Positions 17,935 to 26,174 of a stretch of DNA of 64,000 bases are shown here, piece by piece. The stretch spans positions 372,001 to 436,000 of the forward strand of contig NZ_JBLFEN010000003.1 of NCBI RefSeq assembly GCF_047345485.1. Direction: 5' to 3'. A program made the position numbers and the translations under genes. The notes under the pieces are model-generated. The model did not search any database, was not told the origin of the DNA, and saw only the letters and a list, made by a program, of their open reading frames with translations. The first letter of the stretch is position 1, and each line of letters begins with the position of its first letter. Source of the stretch: Jejuia sp047345485. GTDB lineage: Bacteria; Bacteroidota; Bacteroidia; Flavobacteriales; Flavobacteriaceae.

Positions 17935-20343
17935 TTAATTTCTCAACGGTTTCCCAGTCTTCAACATGTGCTGAATACGTTCTAATGTTTTGCGTTCTGT
18001 ACAAAGCGATAAAAACGCCTCACGTTCTAAATCTAATAAATATTGCTCGCTTACTAAAGTAGGTTCAGATAAATCTCCACCAGCCATAACGTAAGCCAAT
18101 TTATTGGCGATTTTCATGTCGTGCTCACTAATGTAATTACTAGCTTCCATAGAGTCTGTGCCAACTAAAAACATACCTAAGGCTTGTTTACCAAGTACTT
18201 TTACATCTTGTCGTTTTACAGGTTGCGTATATCCAGCATCTGCCATTAGTCTTGCATGTGCTTTTGCTGTTGCAATTTGTCTGTCTTTATTAACGACTAC
18301 AATATCTTTTCCCTTTTGAAGAATCCCTAAATCGAAAGCTTCGTAAGCTGAAGTGGATACTTTTGCCATACCAATAGTTAGAAAATATTCTTGCAATGTG
18401 TTTAACTCCACATCACCTTTTCTAAATGTATCAGAGGCACGTAACGCCATTTCTTTAGAGCCAGCACCGCCTGGTATAACTCCCACACCAAATTCAACTA
18501 AACCAATATAAGTTTCAGCTGCTGCTACAACCTTATCGGCATGCATGGATAATTCGCAAGCGCCACCAAGCGACATGCCATGGGGTGCAGAAATTGTTGG
18601 TATAGCAGAATAACGCATACGCATCATAGTATCTTGAAAATACTTAATAGCACCATTTAATTCTTCATATTCTTGCTCTACGGCCATCATAAAAATCATT
18701 CCAATATTTGCACCAACTGAGAAGTTTGCACCTTGATTTCCTATAACTAGTCCATCGAAATCTTTTTCCGCAATATCAACTGCTTTGTTTAAACCTGTAA
18801 GAACATCACCACCAATTGTATTCATTTTAGACTGAAATTCGCAGTTTAGGATTCCGTCACCTAAATCTTCTATAACCACTCCCGAATTTTTGAAAACTTC
18901 ATTAGAGGTTCTAATATTATCTAAAATGATAAACGCATCTTGCCCAGGTATTTTTGCTTGAGATTTTGAAGGTATATCATAATAATGTGTTGCTCCGTTT
19001 TGCACGGTGTAAAATGATTTACTACCAGAACTTATCATATCATAAACCCATGATGCAGGCGCTAAACCTTCAGCTTTTATTAGCTCTATTCCTTTTTCAA
19101 CACCAATGGCGTTCCAAATTTGGAAAGGACCATGTTCCCATCCAAAACCAGCTTTCATCGCATCATCGATTTTATACAATTCATCTGAAATTTCTGGAAT
19201 TCTATAGGTAATGTAGGCAAAAAGTTGCGCAAACAATTTTCGGTAAAACTCTCCAGCTTTATCTTTGCCTGATACTAAAATTTTAAATCTATCAATAACC
19301 TTATCTACGCTCTTTGTAAGTTCTAAAGTTGCAAATTTCGCACGTTTTTTAGATCGGTATTCTAGAGTGTCTAGATCTAATGATAAAATTTCACTTTTAC
19401 CATTATCGCCTTTAATCTTTTTATAAAACCCTTGTCCTGTTTTACTACCCAACCATTTATTTTCAACCATAGTCGAAATAAAATCAGGCAGTTTAAATAG
19501 CTCTAAACGTTCATCATCTTTACAATTATCTGCAATACCGTTAGCAACATGTACAAGAGTATCTAATCCTACTACATCAACAGTTCTAAAGGTTGCCGAT
19601 TTTGGTCTACCAATAACAGGACCTGTTAGTTTATCAACTTCTTCAACAGTTAAGTTCATTTCTTTTACAGCATGAAATAAACTCATAATACTAAAAATAC
19701 CAATTCGGTTTCCTATAAATGCTGGTGTGTCTTTAGCTACAACCGAGGTTTTACCTAAATATTGCTCACCATATCTATTTAAAAACTCTAGAACTGAGGT
19801 TTCTGTTTTTGGGCCTGGAATAATTTCAAAAAGCTTTAAATATCTTGGTGGATTAAAAAAATGTGTACCACAGAAATGCTTTTGAAAATCTTCGCTACGC
19901 CCTTCACTCATAAATTTGATGGGAATACCTGAGGTATTGCTTGTAATAAGAGTTCCTGGAGTTCTGTGCTTTTCTAGATTTTTAAATACTTGTTTTTTGA
20001 TGTCAAGTCTCTCAACAACGACTTCAATAATCCAATCTACATCTTTTACTTTAGAGATGTCGTCCTCTAAATTTCCAGTTGAAATTCTGCTAGCAAAATC
20101 TTGATGATAAATAGGCGAGGGCTTTGATTTTAGAGATGCCTTAAGTGCATCATTTACCAAGCGATTTCTCACACTTTTATCTTCTAAAGTTAAACCTTTA
20201 GCTTTTTCAGCGTCTGCGAGTTCTCTAGGAATTATGTCTAAAAGTAAGACTTCTACACCAATATTTGCAAAATGACAAGCAATACCGCTTCCCATAATAC
20301 CAGAACCTACAACTGCTACTTTTTTAATAATACGTTTGCCCAT
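17935..20343 (-). CDS. 3-hydroxyacyl-CoA dehydrogenase / enoyl-CoA hydratase fusion (FadN type)
   Basis: An 802-residue bifunctional enzyme. The N-terminal Rossmann domain (VAVVGSGIMGSGIA, residues 8-21) and the HADH segment with HFFNPPRYLKLFEIIPG near 160 and DTPAFIGNRIG near 205 come first; the crotonase domain with GANFSVGANIGM near 525 and GMSLGGACELSMHAD near 575 is C-terminal. This dehydrogenase-first order matches Bacillus FadN, not E. coli FadB, in which the hydratase comes first. It catalyses hydration and oxidation of enoyl-CoA. It lies 16 bp after the marR gene and is the first enzyme gene of the operon. Confidence 0.92.
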   Translation of the reverse strand: MGKRIIKKVAVVGSGIMGSGIACHFANIGVEVLLLDIIPRELADAEKAKGLTLEDKSVRNRLVNDALKASLKSKPSPIYHQDFASRISTGNLEDDISKVKDVDWIIEVVVERLDIKKQVFKNLEKHRTPGTLITSNTSGIPIKFMSEGRSEDFQKHFCGTHFFNPPRYLKLFEIIPGPKTETSVLEFLNRYGEQYLGKTSVVAKDTPAFIGNRIGIFSIMSLFHAVKEMNLTVEEVDKLTGPVIGRPKSATFRTVDVVGLDTLVHVANGIADNCKDDERLELFKLPDFISTMVENKWLGSKTGQGFYKKIKGDNGKSEILSLDLDTLEYRSKKRAKFATLELTKSVDKVIDRFKILVSGKDKAGEFYRKLFAQLFAYITYRIPEISDELYKIDDAMKAGFGWEHGPFQIWNAIGVEKGIELIKAEGLAPASWVYDMISSGSKSFYTVQNGATHYYDIPSKSQAKIPGQDAFIILDNIRTSNEVFKNSGVVIEDLGDGILNCEFQSKMNTIGGDVLTGLNKAVDIAEKDFDGLVIGNQGANFSVGANIGMIFMMAVEQEYEELNGAIKYFQDTMMRMRYSAIPTISAPHGMSLGGACELSMHADKVVAAAETYIGLVEFGVGVIPGGAGSKEMALRASDTFRKGDVELNTLQEYFLTIGMAKVSTSAYEAFDLGILQKGKDIVVVNKDRQIATAKAHARLMADAGYTQPVKRQDVKVLGKQALGMFLVGTDSMEASNYISEHDMKIANKLAYVMAGGDLSEPTLVSEQYLLDLEREAFLSLCTERKTLERIQHMLKTGKPLRN

Positions 20344-20359
20344 CGTGTTTAAACTCTAT

Positions 20360-20800
20360 TTACGTGTTGTTATAAATTTTTTTATTACAAACCATTTCAT
20401 TGATAGTTTCTGCAACTTCATAGAAATGATTCATTTTTTCTTCGGAAATATGTTTCCTAATAGTTTCATTAAATATTAATACTTTCTCTTTAGAAAGCGC
20501 TCTTTTTTCTTTACCCAAATCTGTTAAATGAATTAAGACACCTCTACCATCATTAGGGTTAGGTTGACGTTCTATCAGTTTACGTTTTTCCATGGTTTTT
20601 AGTATACGCGATAAGCTTGTAGCTTCCATACCCATTTTAGGCCCCAACGCTGTTGAGGGAGTTCCAGAATCAGGATCAATGCTTAGTAAAGTGAAACCTG
20701 TAGCCATTGTAGTTTCAAATTTTGAAGCCTCTTCATTATACATTTTATTCACTGTTAACCAGGTAGTTCGCAATACGTAATCTATAGTTTTATCTTTCAT
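20360..20800 (-). CDS. MarR family transcriptional regulator of the beta-oxidation operon
   Basis: A 146-residue winged-helix regulator. The helix-turn-helix (about 45-95) reads TALGPKMGMEATSLSRILKTMEKRKLI, followed by the wing motif PNPNDGRGVLIHLTDLG typical of MarR. It is the first gene of the operon, and a perfect 24-bp palindrome covers the -33 region of its promoter (20835-20858), so autorepression together with control of the downstream fad genes is likely. Acyl-CoA would be the natural inducer by analogy with other fatty-acid regulators; that is inference. Confidence 0.86.
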   Translation of the reverse strand: MKDKTIDYVLRTTWLTVNKMYNEEASKFETTMATGFTLLSIDPDSGTPSTALGPKMGMEATSLSRILKTMEKRKLIERQPNPNDGRGVLIHLTDLGKEKRALSKEKVLIFNETIRKHISEEKMNHFYEVAETINEMVCNKKIYNNT

Positions 20801-20819
20801 TTATAAGTATTGGAGTTAC

Positions 20820-20858
20820 CAAATATAATAAAAAATTTATTATGCATGCATAATAAAT
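20820..20858 (-). promoter_or_regulatory. Promoter and MarR operator (24-bp palindrome)
   Basis: A perfect palindrome spans 20835-20858, centre ATGCATGCAT, arms ending ATTTATT and AATAAAT. The minus-strand -7 box TATATTTG (complement of 20820-20827) fits TAnnTTTG exactly, placing transcription start near 20812, 12 nt before the marR ATG. The palindrome centre is at about -34, where a repressor would block sigma binding; no clear TTG -33 element is visible. Confidence 0.72.
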
Positions 20859-20883
20859 ATAATAAAAACGATTATTTATAGAA

Positions 20884-20914
20884 CAAAAAACCACTTACTG
20901 ATAAGTGGTTTTTT
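20884..20914. terminator. Bidirectional terminator
   Basis: CCACTTA (20891-20897) and TAAGTGG (20902-20908) enclose a 4-nt loop, with an A-run before and a T-run after, so it works on either strand. On the minus strand it ends the acyl-CoA ligase transcript before the marR promoter. Confidence 0.88.
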
Positions 20915-20941
20915 AAATATTTAAGTTGTATTACTTATTTG

Positions 20942-22717
20942 TCAATTAGGTCTGTATATTTTTTCAATTAGAGTAGTGTACATGTTTTTAATAACGTCAC
21001 GTTTCATTTTCATTGTAGGTGTAAGATGTCCATCATCAATAGACCATACTTGTGGGGTGATTTCAAACCTCTTAATTTGTTCCCATTTCCCAAATTTAAC
21101 ATTACATTTATCTACTTCTTTTTGAATTCGTTTTTGAACAATTTCAGATTGCGCCATGGCTTCCATAGTATTTTCAATGGGATGATTTTTACGTACTATC
21201 CATTCATGCAAAAACTCAAAATTTGGTTGAATTAAGGCAGCTGGCATTTTTTCACCTTCACCAACAACCATAATTTGTTCTATGAATCGCGATTGTTTTA
21301 AATCGTTTTCTAAAAGGGTTGGGATGATGTATTTACCGCCCGAGGTTTTAAACATTTCTTTTTTACGTCCGGTTATTTTTAGGAATCCATCAGCATCTAT
21401 TTCACCTTTATCACCTGTATGAAAATAATCATCAGTCATTACGCTTGCTGTTTTCTCAGGATCTTTATAATAACCTAACATCACATTAGGACCTTTAATT
21501 AAAATTTCTCCATCTTCAGCTATTTTTACTTCAACATTAGGAATGGGTATACCTACCGTTCCAACTTTGTACATTTTATCTGCGTATTTACCAACAGATA
21601 CTACAGGAGAGGTTTCTGTTAAGCCATAACCTTCCATAACTTGCATGCCAGCAGCACCAAAAATTCTTGCAAGACGTGGTTGTAAAGCTGCACTACCAGA
21701 TACCATAGTGTGTAATTCTCCACCTAAAGCAGCACGCCATTTGCTAAAAATAAGTTTGTTTGCAATACTTAACTTAAACTCGTACCATGCACCATTTTCT
21801 CTGTAAGGTTTCCATTGTTCTCCTAAAGCCACTGCCCAATAAAATAAGGATTTTTTTATACCCGTTAAGCCTTCAGCTTTATCCATTATTTTGTCATACA
21901 CCTTTTCTAAGAGTCGGGGAACAACACTCATCATATTTGGATTGATTTCTTTGGCATTATCTCCAATTTTATCTAATGCTTCAGCATAATATATAGAAGT
22001 GCCTGCGTGTTGGTATACGTAAATAAGTACACGTTCAAACACATGGCAAATAGGTAAAAAGCTTAAAATTTTTGTTTCAGCATTCTTTAATGGTACTCTT
22101 GCGGCACTATCAAGAACATTACTAGTTATATTCCAGTGCGATAACATTACACCTTTAGGTTTTCCAGTGGTTCCAGAGGTGTATATTATTGTTGCCAGGT
22201 CATCAGGTTGTACGTTATTTTTTCTAGTTTCTACATCATTTTGATTGCTGGTATCTTGTCCAAGTTCTAACAATTCAGAATAATGTTTACAACCTTCAAT
22301 ATGATCAAAAGAAAATACGTCTTTTATATTAGTGTTCTTTCTTATTTTATTTACTTTTTCTAATACTTCGGCATCAGAAACAAAACAGTAGATGGATTCA
22401 CTATGGTTAATCACATATTCATAATCCTCTGCACATATCGTAGGGTAAATAGGTATGTTTTGTGCGCCAATTTGTAATACGCCAATATCAACGATGTTCC
22501 ATTCTGTTCTATTTGTGGTAGAAATAACAGCAATTTTATCATTTTTATTTACACCCAATTTCAGTAGTGCTCTACTTAAAGCATTGGCTTTATCTAGATA
22601 CTCTTTTGTTGATGTTTCAATCCATTTACCATTGTATTTAGTAACTAAAGCAGCAGCATTAGGCTTATGCTCTAATTGGTAATACGGAAAATCAAAAAGT
22701 CGTGTTATTTCAGTCAT
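20942..22717 (-). CDS. Long-chain fatty-acid-CoA ligase (AMP-forming)
   Basis: A 591-residue ANL-superfamily enzyme. P-loop YTSGTTGKPKGVMLSH near 180, adenylate-binding EGYGLTETSPVVS near 375, hinge DYFHTGDKGEIDADG near 440, and the catalytic Lys region GRKKEMFKTSGGKYI near 460. It activates fatty acids to acyl-CoA at the membrane face, feeding the adjacent beta-oxidation operon. It is a separate transcript: a terminator and the MarR operator lie between it and marR. The upstream gap of about 300 bp is shared with the divergent pflB. Confidence 0.9.
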   Translation of the reverse strand: MTEITRLFDFPYYQLEHKPNAAALVTKYNGKWIETSTKEYLDKANALSRALLKLGVNKNDKIAVISTTNRTEWNIVDIGVLQIGAQNIPIYPTICAEDYEYVINHSESIYCFVSDAEVLEKVNKIRKNTNIKDVFSFDHIEGCKHYSELLELGQDTSNQNDVETRKNNVQPDDLATIIYTSGTTGKPKGVMLSHWNITSNVLDSAARVPLKNAETKILSFLPICHVFERVLIYVYQHAGTSIYYAEALDKIGDNAKEINPNMMSVVPRLLEKVYDKIMDKAEGLTGIKKSLFYWAVALGEQWKPYRENGAWYEFKLSIANKLIFSKWRAALGGELHTMVSGSAALQPRLARIFGAAGMQVMEGYGLTETSPVVSVGKYADKMYKVGTVGIPIPNVEVKIAEDGEILIKGPNVMLGYYKDPEKTASVMTDDYFHTGDKGEIDADGFLKITGRKKEMFKTSGGKYIIPTLLENDLKQSRFIEQIMVVGEGEKMPAALIQPNFEFLHEWIVRKNHPIENTMEAMAQSEIVQKRIQKEVDKCNVKFGKWEQIKRFEITPQVWSIDDGHLTPTMKMKRDVIKNMYTTLIEKIYRPN

Positions 22718-22984
22718 ATAATTATAGAATCTGTTGATGCAAATTATGAAAATAAATAGGATTTACAAATAGTAAAAGATGCCTTTTTGGAAAACCCTCA
22801 AATCTTTTCTGTTTATAATTTTAGTTGAAATTATAAAAAATAGTGCGTTTTAATTTTGAAATTATCAAATTTTTAACTGTTTTATTATAAAAGCCTAAAT
22901 GAAGTATTAGTTAAATAGAAATGTTAAGTAAGATCTTAGGTTATTATTTAAAATGCATCAAATCCCTCTTTTTTAATAGTTTAC
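22718..22984. other. Intergenic region between the acyl-CoA ligase gene and pflB
   Basis: A gap between divergent genes. Apart from the regulatory elements near pflB (22985-23027) I see no ORF, stable hairpin or RNA gene. No exact TAnnTTTG box was found for the ligase gene. Confidence 0.5.
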
Positions 22985-23027
22985 TGATAATTGTCATATT
23001 TTAAGACGTTATGGGATCTTAACTTTG
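22985..23027 (+). promoter_or_regulatory. pflB promoter with Crp/Fnr-type box
   Basis: The box TGA-N6-TCA lies at 22985-22996 within TGATAATTGTCAT, which differs at one position from TGATATTTGTCAT upstream of the ccoI-like gene. An exact -7 element TAACTTTG lies at 23020-23027, ending 36.5 bp from the box centre; no TTG is at the expected -33 position, as for an activator-dependent promoter. Predicted start is near 23034, so the box is at about -43. Confidence 0.62.
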
Positions 23028-23075
23028 GATTATCAAATTATAATACATTTTACAAAATATAAATATAATAGAGCG

Positions 23076-25301
23076 ATGGAAGTAAAACAGTTTAAACCCG
23101 GAATTTGGATAGAAAAAATTGATGTAAGGGATTTTGTTAGTAATAACATTACTCCTTATTATGGAACGCACGAGTTTTTGGAAGGCCCAACAGCCAAAAC
23201 CCTAAAGTTGTGGGGCATTTGTAAAGAAGCTACTAAGGAAGAACGCCAAAACAATGGTGTGAGATCTTTAGATACAGACACAATATCTACAGTAAGTGCA
23301 TTTAACGCAGGATATATTGACAAGGCCAACGAGGTTATTGTTGGTTTACAAACCGATGAGCTACTAAAGCGCACTATGAAACCTTTTGGAGGTTTTAAAG
23401 TAGTGCAAAAAGCTCTTGCAGAACAAGGTGTAAAGCCAAATGATAATTTAACAGAATTGTTTTCTAAATATGTAAAAACACATAATGATGGTGTATTTTC
23501 AGCTTATAATGCTGAAATTAAGAAATTCCGTTCTCTTGGTTTCTTAACAGGATTACCCGATAACTATGCAAGAGGTAGAATTATTGGAGATTACCGTCGT
23601 GTAGCATTATATGGTATTAATGTTTTAATTGAAACTAAAAAGAAAGATTTAGCAAATATTGAAGGACCGATGACAGATGCTGTAATTCGTTTACGCGAAG
23701 AAGTATCAGATCAAATCAACGCACTTAAAGAAATCATAGCGCTAGGTGCTAAATACGATTTAGACTTAGGTCGTCCTGCTGAAAACGCAAAAGAAGCTGT
23801 ACAGTGGACATATATGGGCTATCTTGCTGCAGTTAAAGAGCAAGATGGTGCAGCAATGTCTCTTGGTAATGTATCTACCTTTTTAGATATCTATATTGAA
23901 GAAGATTTACAAGATGGTTTAATTACTGAAGCTGAGGCACAAGAGTTTATTGACCAGTTTGTAATGAAATTACGTATGGTGCGCCACTTAAGAATGAGCG
24001 CTTATGATGAAATTTTTGCTGGAGACCCAACTTGGGTAACTGAAGCTATTGGCGGTATGTTTGATGATGGAAGAACTAAAGTGACCAAAACATCATTCCG
24101 TTTCTTAAATACCTTATACAATTTAGGGCCATCACCTGAACCAAATATGACTATTCTTTGGTCTGAAAAACTACCGCAAAACTTTAAGGATTTTTGTTCT
24201 AAAGTAGCAATTGATACCTCTTCAATTCAATTTGAAAATGATGAGTTAATGCGAAAGAATAGAGGTTCTGATGATTACGGTATTGCATGTTGTGTATCTT
24301 ATCAAGCTTTAGGTAAATCTATTCAGTTTTTCGGTGCACGTACCAATTTAGCTAAAACATTACTACTGGCTATTAACGGTGGTAAATGTGAAATTACAGG
24401 AACACAAATGGTAGACGGTATTAAACCATGTAATTGTGAAGTTTTAGACTTTGATAAAGTAATGGCTAACTTTAAAATTGCCATGAAAGAAGTAGCTAGA
24501 GTGTATAATGACTCTATGAATATTATTCACTACATGCACGATAAGTATTATTATGAAAAAGCACAAATGGCACTTATTGATACAAACCCTGAGATTAACA
24601 TTGCTTACGGCATCGCTGGGTTATCAATTGTAGCAGATTCATTATCTGCTATAAAATACGCTATGGTGAAGCCTATTAGAAATGAAGATGGCTTGACGGT
24701 TGATTTTAAAATTGAAGGTGAGTTCCCATGCTATGGTAATGATGATGATAGAGTGGATGTGTTAGCTGCAAAAGCTGTGGCTGACTTTAATGATGAATTA
24801 AAAAAGTTAGCAGTTTATAAAAATGCAGAACCAACACTATCTGTATTAACTATCACATCAAATGTAGTGTATGGTAAAAAAACAGGGGCAACGCCTGATG
24901 GTAGAGCTAAAGGAATTCCTTTTGCGCCAGGGGCAAACCCAATGCATGGTAGAGATTCTCATGGTGCCATTGCTTCATTAAACTCTGTAGCAAAAATTAA
25001 TTATAAAGATTCTCAAGATGGTATTTCAAATACATTCTCAATAGTTCCAAAATCATTAGGAACCAATGAAGGAGAGCGTATAGAAAACCTAGCATGTATT
25101 TTAGATGGTTATTTTTCTAAAAACGCACAACACGTTAATGTAAATGTGCTGGATAAAGAAACCTTGCTAGACGCCATGGAGCATCCAGAAGAATATCCAC
25201 AATTAACTATAAGAGTTTCAGGTTATGCTGTAAACTTTGTAAGGTTGACTAGAGAGCAACAAATGGAAGTAATTACAAGATCATTCCACGAGTCAATTTA
25301 A
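23076..25301 (+). CDS. pflB: Formate C-acetyltransferase (pyruvate formate-lyase)
   Basis: A 741-residue glycyl-radical enzyme converting pyruvate and CoA to acetyl-CoA and formate. The start is the ATG at 23076; the upstream frame to a TTG at 23025 overlaps the -7 box. The active-site pair Cys405-Cys406 lies in GIACCVSYQALG, and the radical Gly near 716 lies in RVSGYAVNF close to the C-terminus, so this is a true PFL rather than a diol dehydratase relative. Activase and an OFA carrier follow. The enzyme is destroyed by oxygen, so the gene implies micro-aerobic or fermentative capacity; the upstream Crp/Fnr-like box fits low-oxygen induction. Confidence 0.95.
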   Translation: MEVKQFKPGIWIEKIDVRDFVSNNITPYYGTHEFLEGPTAKTLKLWGICKEATKEERQNNGVRSLDTDTISTVSAFNAGYIDKANEVIVGLQTDELLKRTMKPFGGFKVVQKALAEQGVKPNDNLTELFSKYVKTHNDGVFSAYNAEIKKFRSLGFLTGLPDNYARGRIIGDYRRVALYGINVLIETKKKDLANIEGPMTDAVIRLREEVSDQINALKEIIALGAKYDLDLGRPAENAKEAVQWTYMGYLAAVKEQDGAAMSLGNVSTFLDIYIEEDLQDGLITEAEAQEFIDQFVMKLRMVRHLRMSAYDEIFAGDPTWVTEAIGGMFDDGRTKVTKTSFRFLNTLYNLGPSPEPNMTILWSEKLPQNFKDFCSKVAIDTSSIQFENDELMRKNRGSDDYGIACCVSYQALGKSIQFFGARTNLAKTLLLAINGGKCEITGTQMVDGIKPCNCEVLDFDKVMANFKIAMKEVARVYNDSMNIIHYMHDKYYYEKAQMALIDTNPEINIAYGIAGLSIVADSLSAIKYAMVKPIRNEDGLTVDFKIEGEFPCYGNDDDRVDVLAAKAVADFNDELKKLAVYKNAEPTLSVLTITSNVVYGKKTGATPDGRAKGIPFAPGANPMHGRDSHGAIASLNSVAKINYKDSQDGISNTFSIVPKSLGTNEGERIENLACILDGYFSKNAQHVNVNVLDKETLLDAMEHPEEYPQLTIRVSGYAVNFVRLTREQQMEVITRSFHESI

Positions 25302-25325
25302 AATAAACTCTATTTATATTTTGTA

Positions 25326-25369
25326 AGCATCTGAAAAATGAAGTGCAAACTACTTCTTTTTCAGATGCT
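25326..25369 (+). promoter_or_regulatory. Intercistronic hairpin between pflB and pflA
   Basis: AGCATCTGAAAAA (25326-25338) pairs with TTTTTCAGATGCT (25357-25369), with five more inner pairs and one bulged T; the loop is 25345-25351. No U-run follows, so it is probably an mRNA processing, stability or attenuation element. Both candidate ATG starts of pflA (25338, 25365) lie in its arms. Confidence 0.75.
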
Positions 25370-26138
25370 AATTTTAAAACCTAATAGTATCAAATCAAAA
25401 GATAACATATTAAGAGTGCATTCCATTGAATCTTTTGGCACGCACGATGGTCCTGGAATACGCCTCATTATTTTTTTACAAGGCTGTAAATTAAAATGTT
25501 TGTATTGCCATAATCCAGATACAATTGATACGCACGCAGGCAAAGACTATCCTATAGAAGATTTGGTGCAAATGGCCATTAAAGAGAAACCTTATTTTGG
25601 TAAAAAAGGAGGCGTTACTGTCTCAGGAGGCGAGCCCTTGTTACAATCAAAAGCTTTATTAACTCTTTTTAAACGTTTGAAGGAAGAAGGGATTCATGCA
25701 AACATTGATACCAATGGTAGAATTCTAAATCACTTTACTGAAGAATTACTAGACAAGTATGCTGATTTGGTAATGCTAGATATAAAGCACATGACCGAAG
25801 AAGGTTACGAGTACATCACAGGTCAGAAAAACAGAGAAACCACATTTAATCTGGCAAAATATAGGGAGGCTTCAGGTAAACCAATGTGGCTGCGTTATGT
25901 ATTGATTCCCGAGATTACTAATAAACCCGAATTGCTTCACCAAATGGGTACCTATTTTAAGGATTATAAAACTATTGAAAAAATTGAGTTACAACCCTAT
26001 CATAAATTAGGTATACACAAATGGGACGCTTTAGGTTGGGATTATCCATTAAAAGATGCTAGAGAAAATAAACCTGAAGAAATTGATGCAGCAGTAGAAA
26101 TTTTAAAACAATATTTTAAAGACGTAAGAGTAAATTAA
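25365..26138 (+). CDS. pflA: Pyruvate formate-lyase activating enzyme (radical SAM)
   Basis: A 257-residue radical-SAM activase that installs the glycyl radical on PflB. The cluster motif is CKLKCLYC (C-x3-C-x2-C) inside FLQGCKLKCLYCHNPDT, preceded by HSIESFGTHDGPGIR, the standard N-terminus; GGVTVSGGEPLLQ is the SAM-binding GGE region. The start is uncertain: ATG 25338 gives nine extra residues and ATG 25365 is used here, because the longer tail has no counterpart I know; both lie in an intercistronic hairpin that could lower pflA translation. Gene order pflB-pflA-OFA carrier argues for one transcript. Confidence 0.88.
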   Translation: MLILKPNSIKSKDNILRVHSIESFGTHDGPGIRLIIFLQGCKLKCLYCHNPDTIDTHAGKDYPIEDLVQMAIKEKPYFGKKGGVTVSGGEPLLQSKALLTLFKRLKEEGIHANIDTNGRILNHFTEELLDKYADLVMLDIKHMTEEGYEYITGQKNRETTFNLAKYREASGKPMWLRYVLIPEITNKPELLHQMGTYFKDYKTIEKIELQPYHKLGIHKWDALGWDYPLKDARENKPEEIDAAVEILKQYFKDVRVN

Positions 26139-26174
26139 TGAGTAAAGCCAATTGGCAGCTCAAATACAAATATT

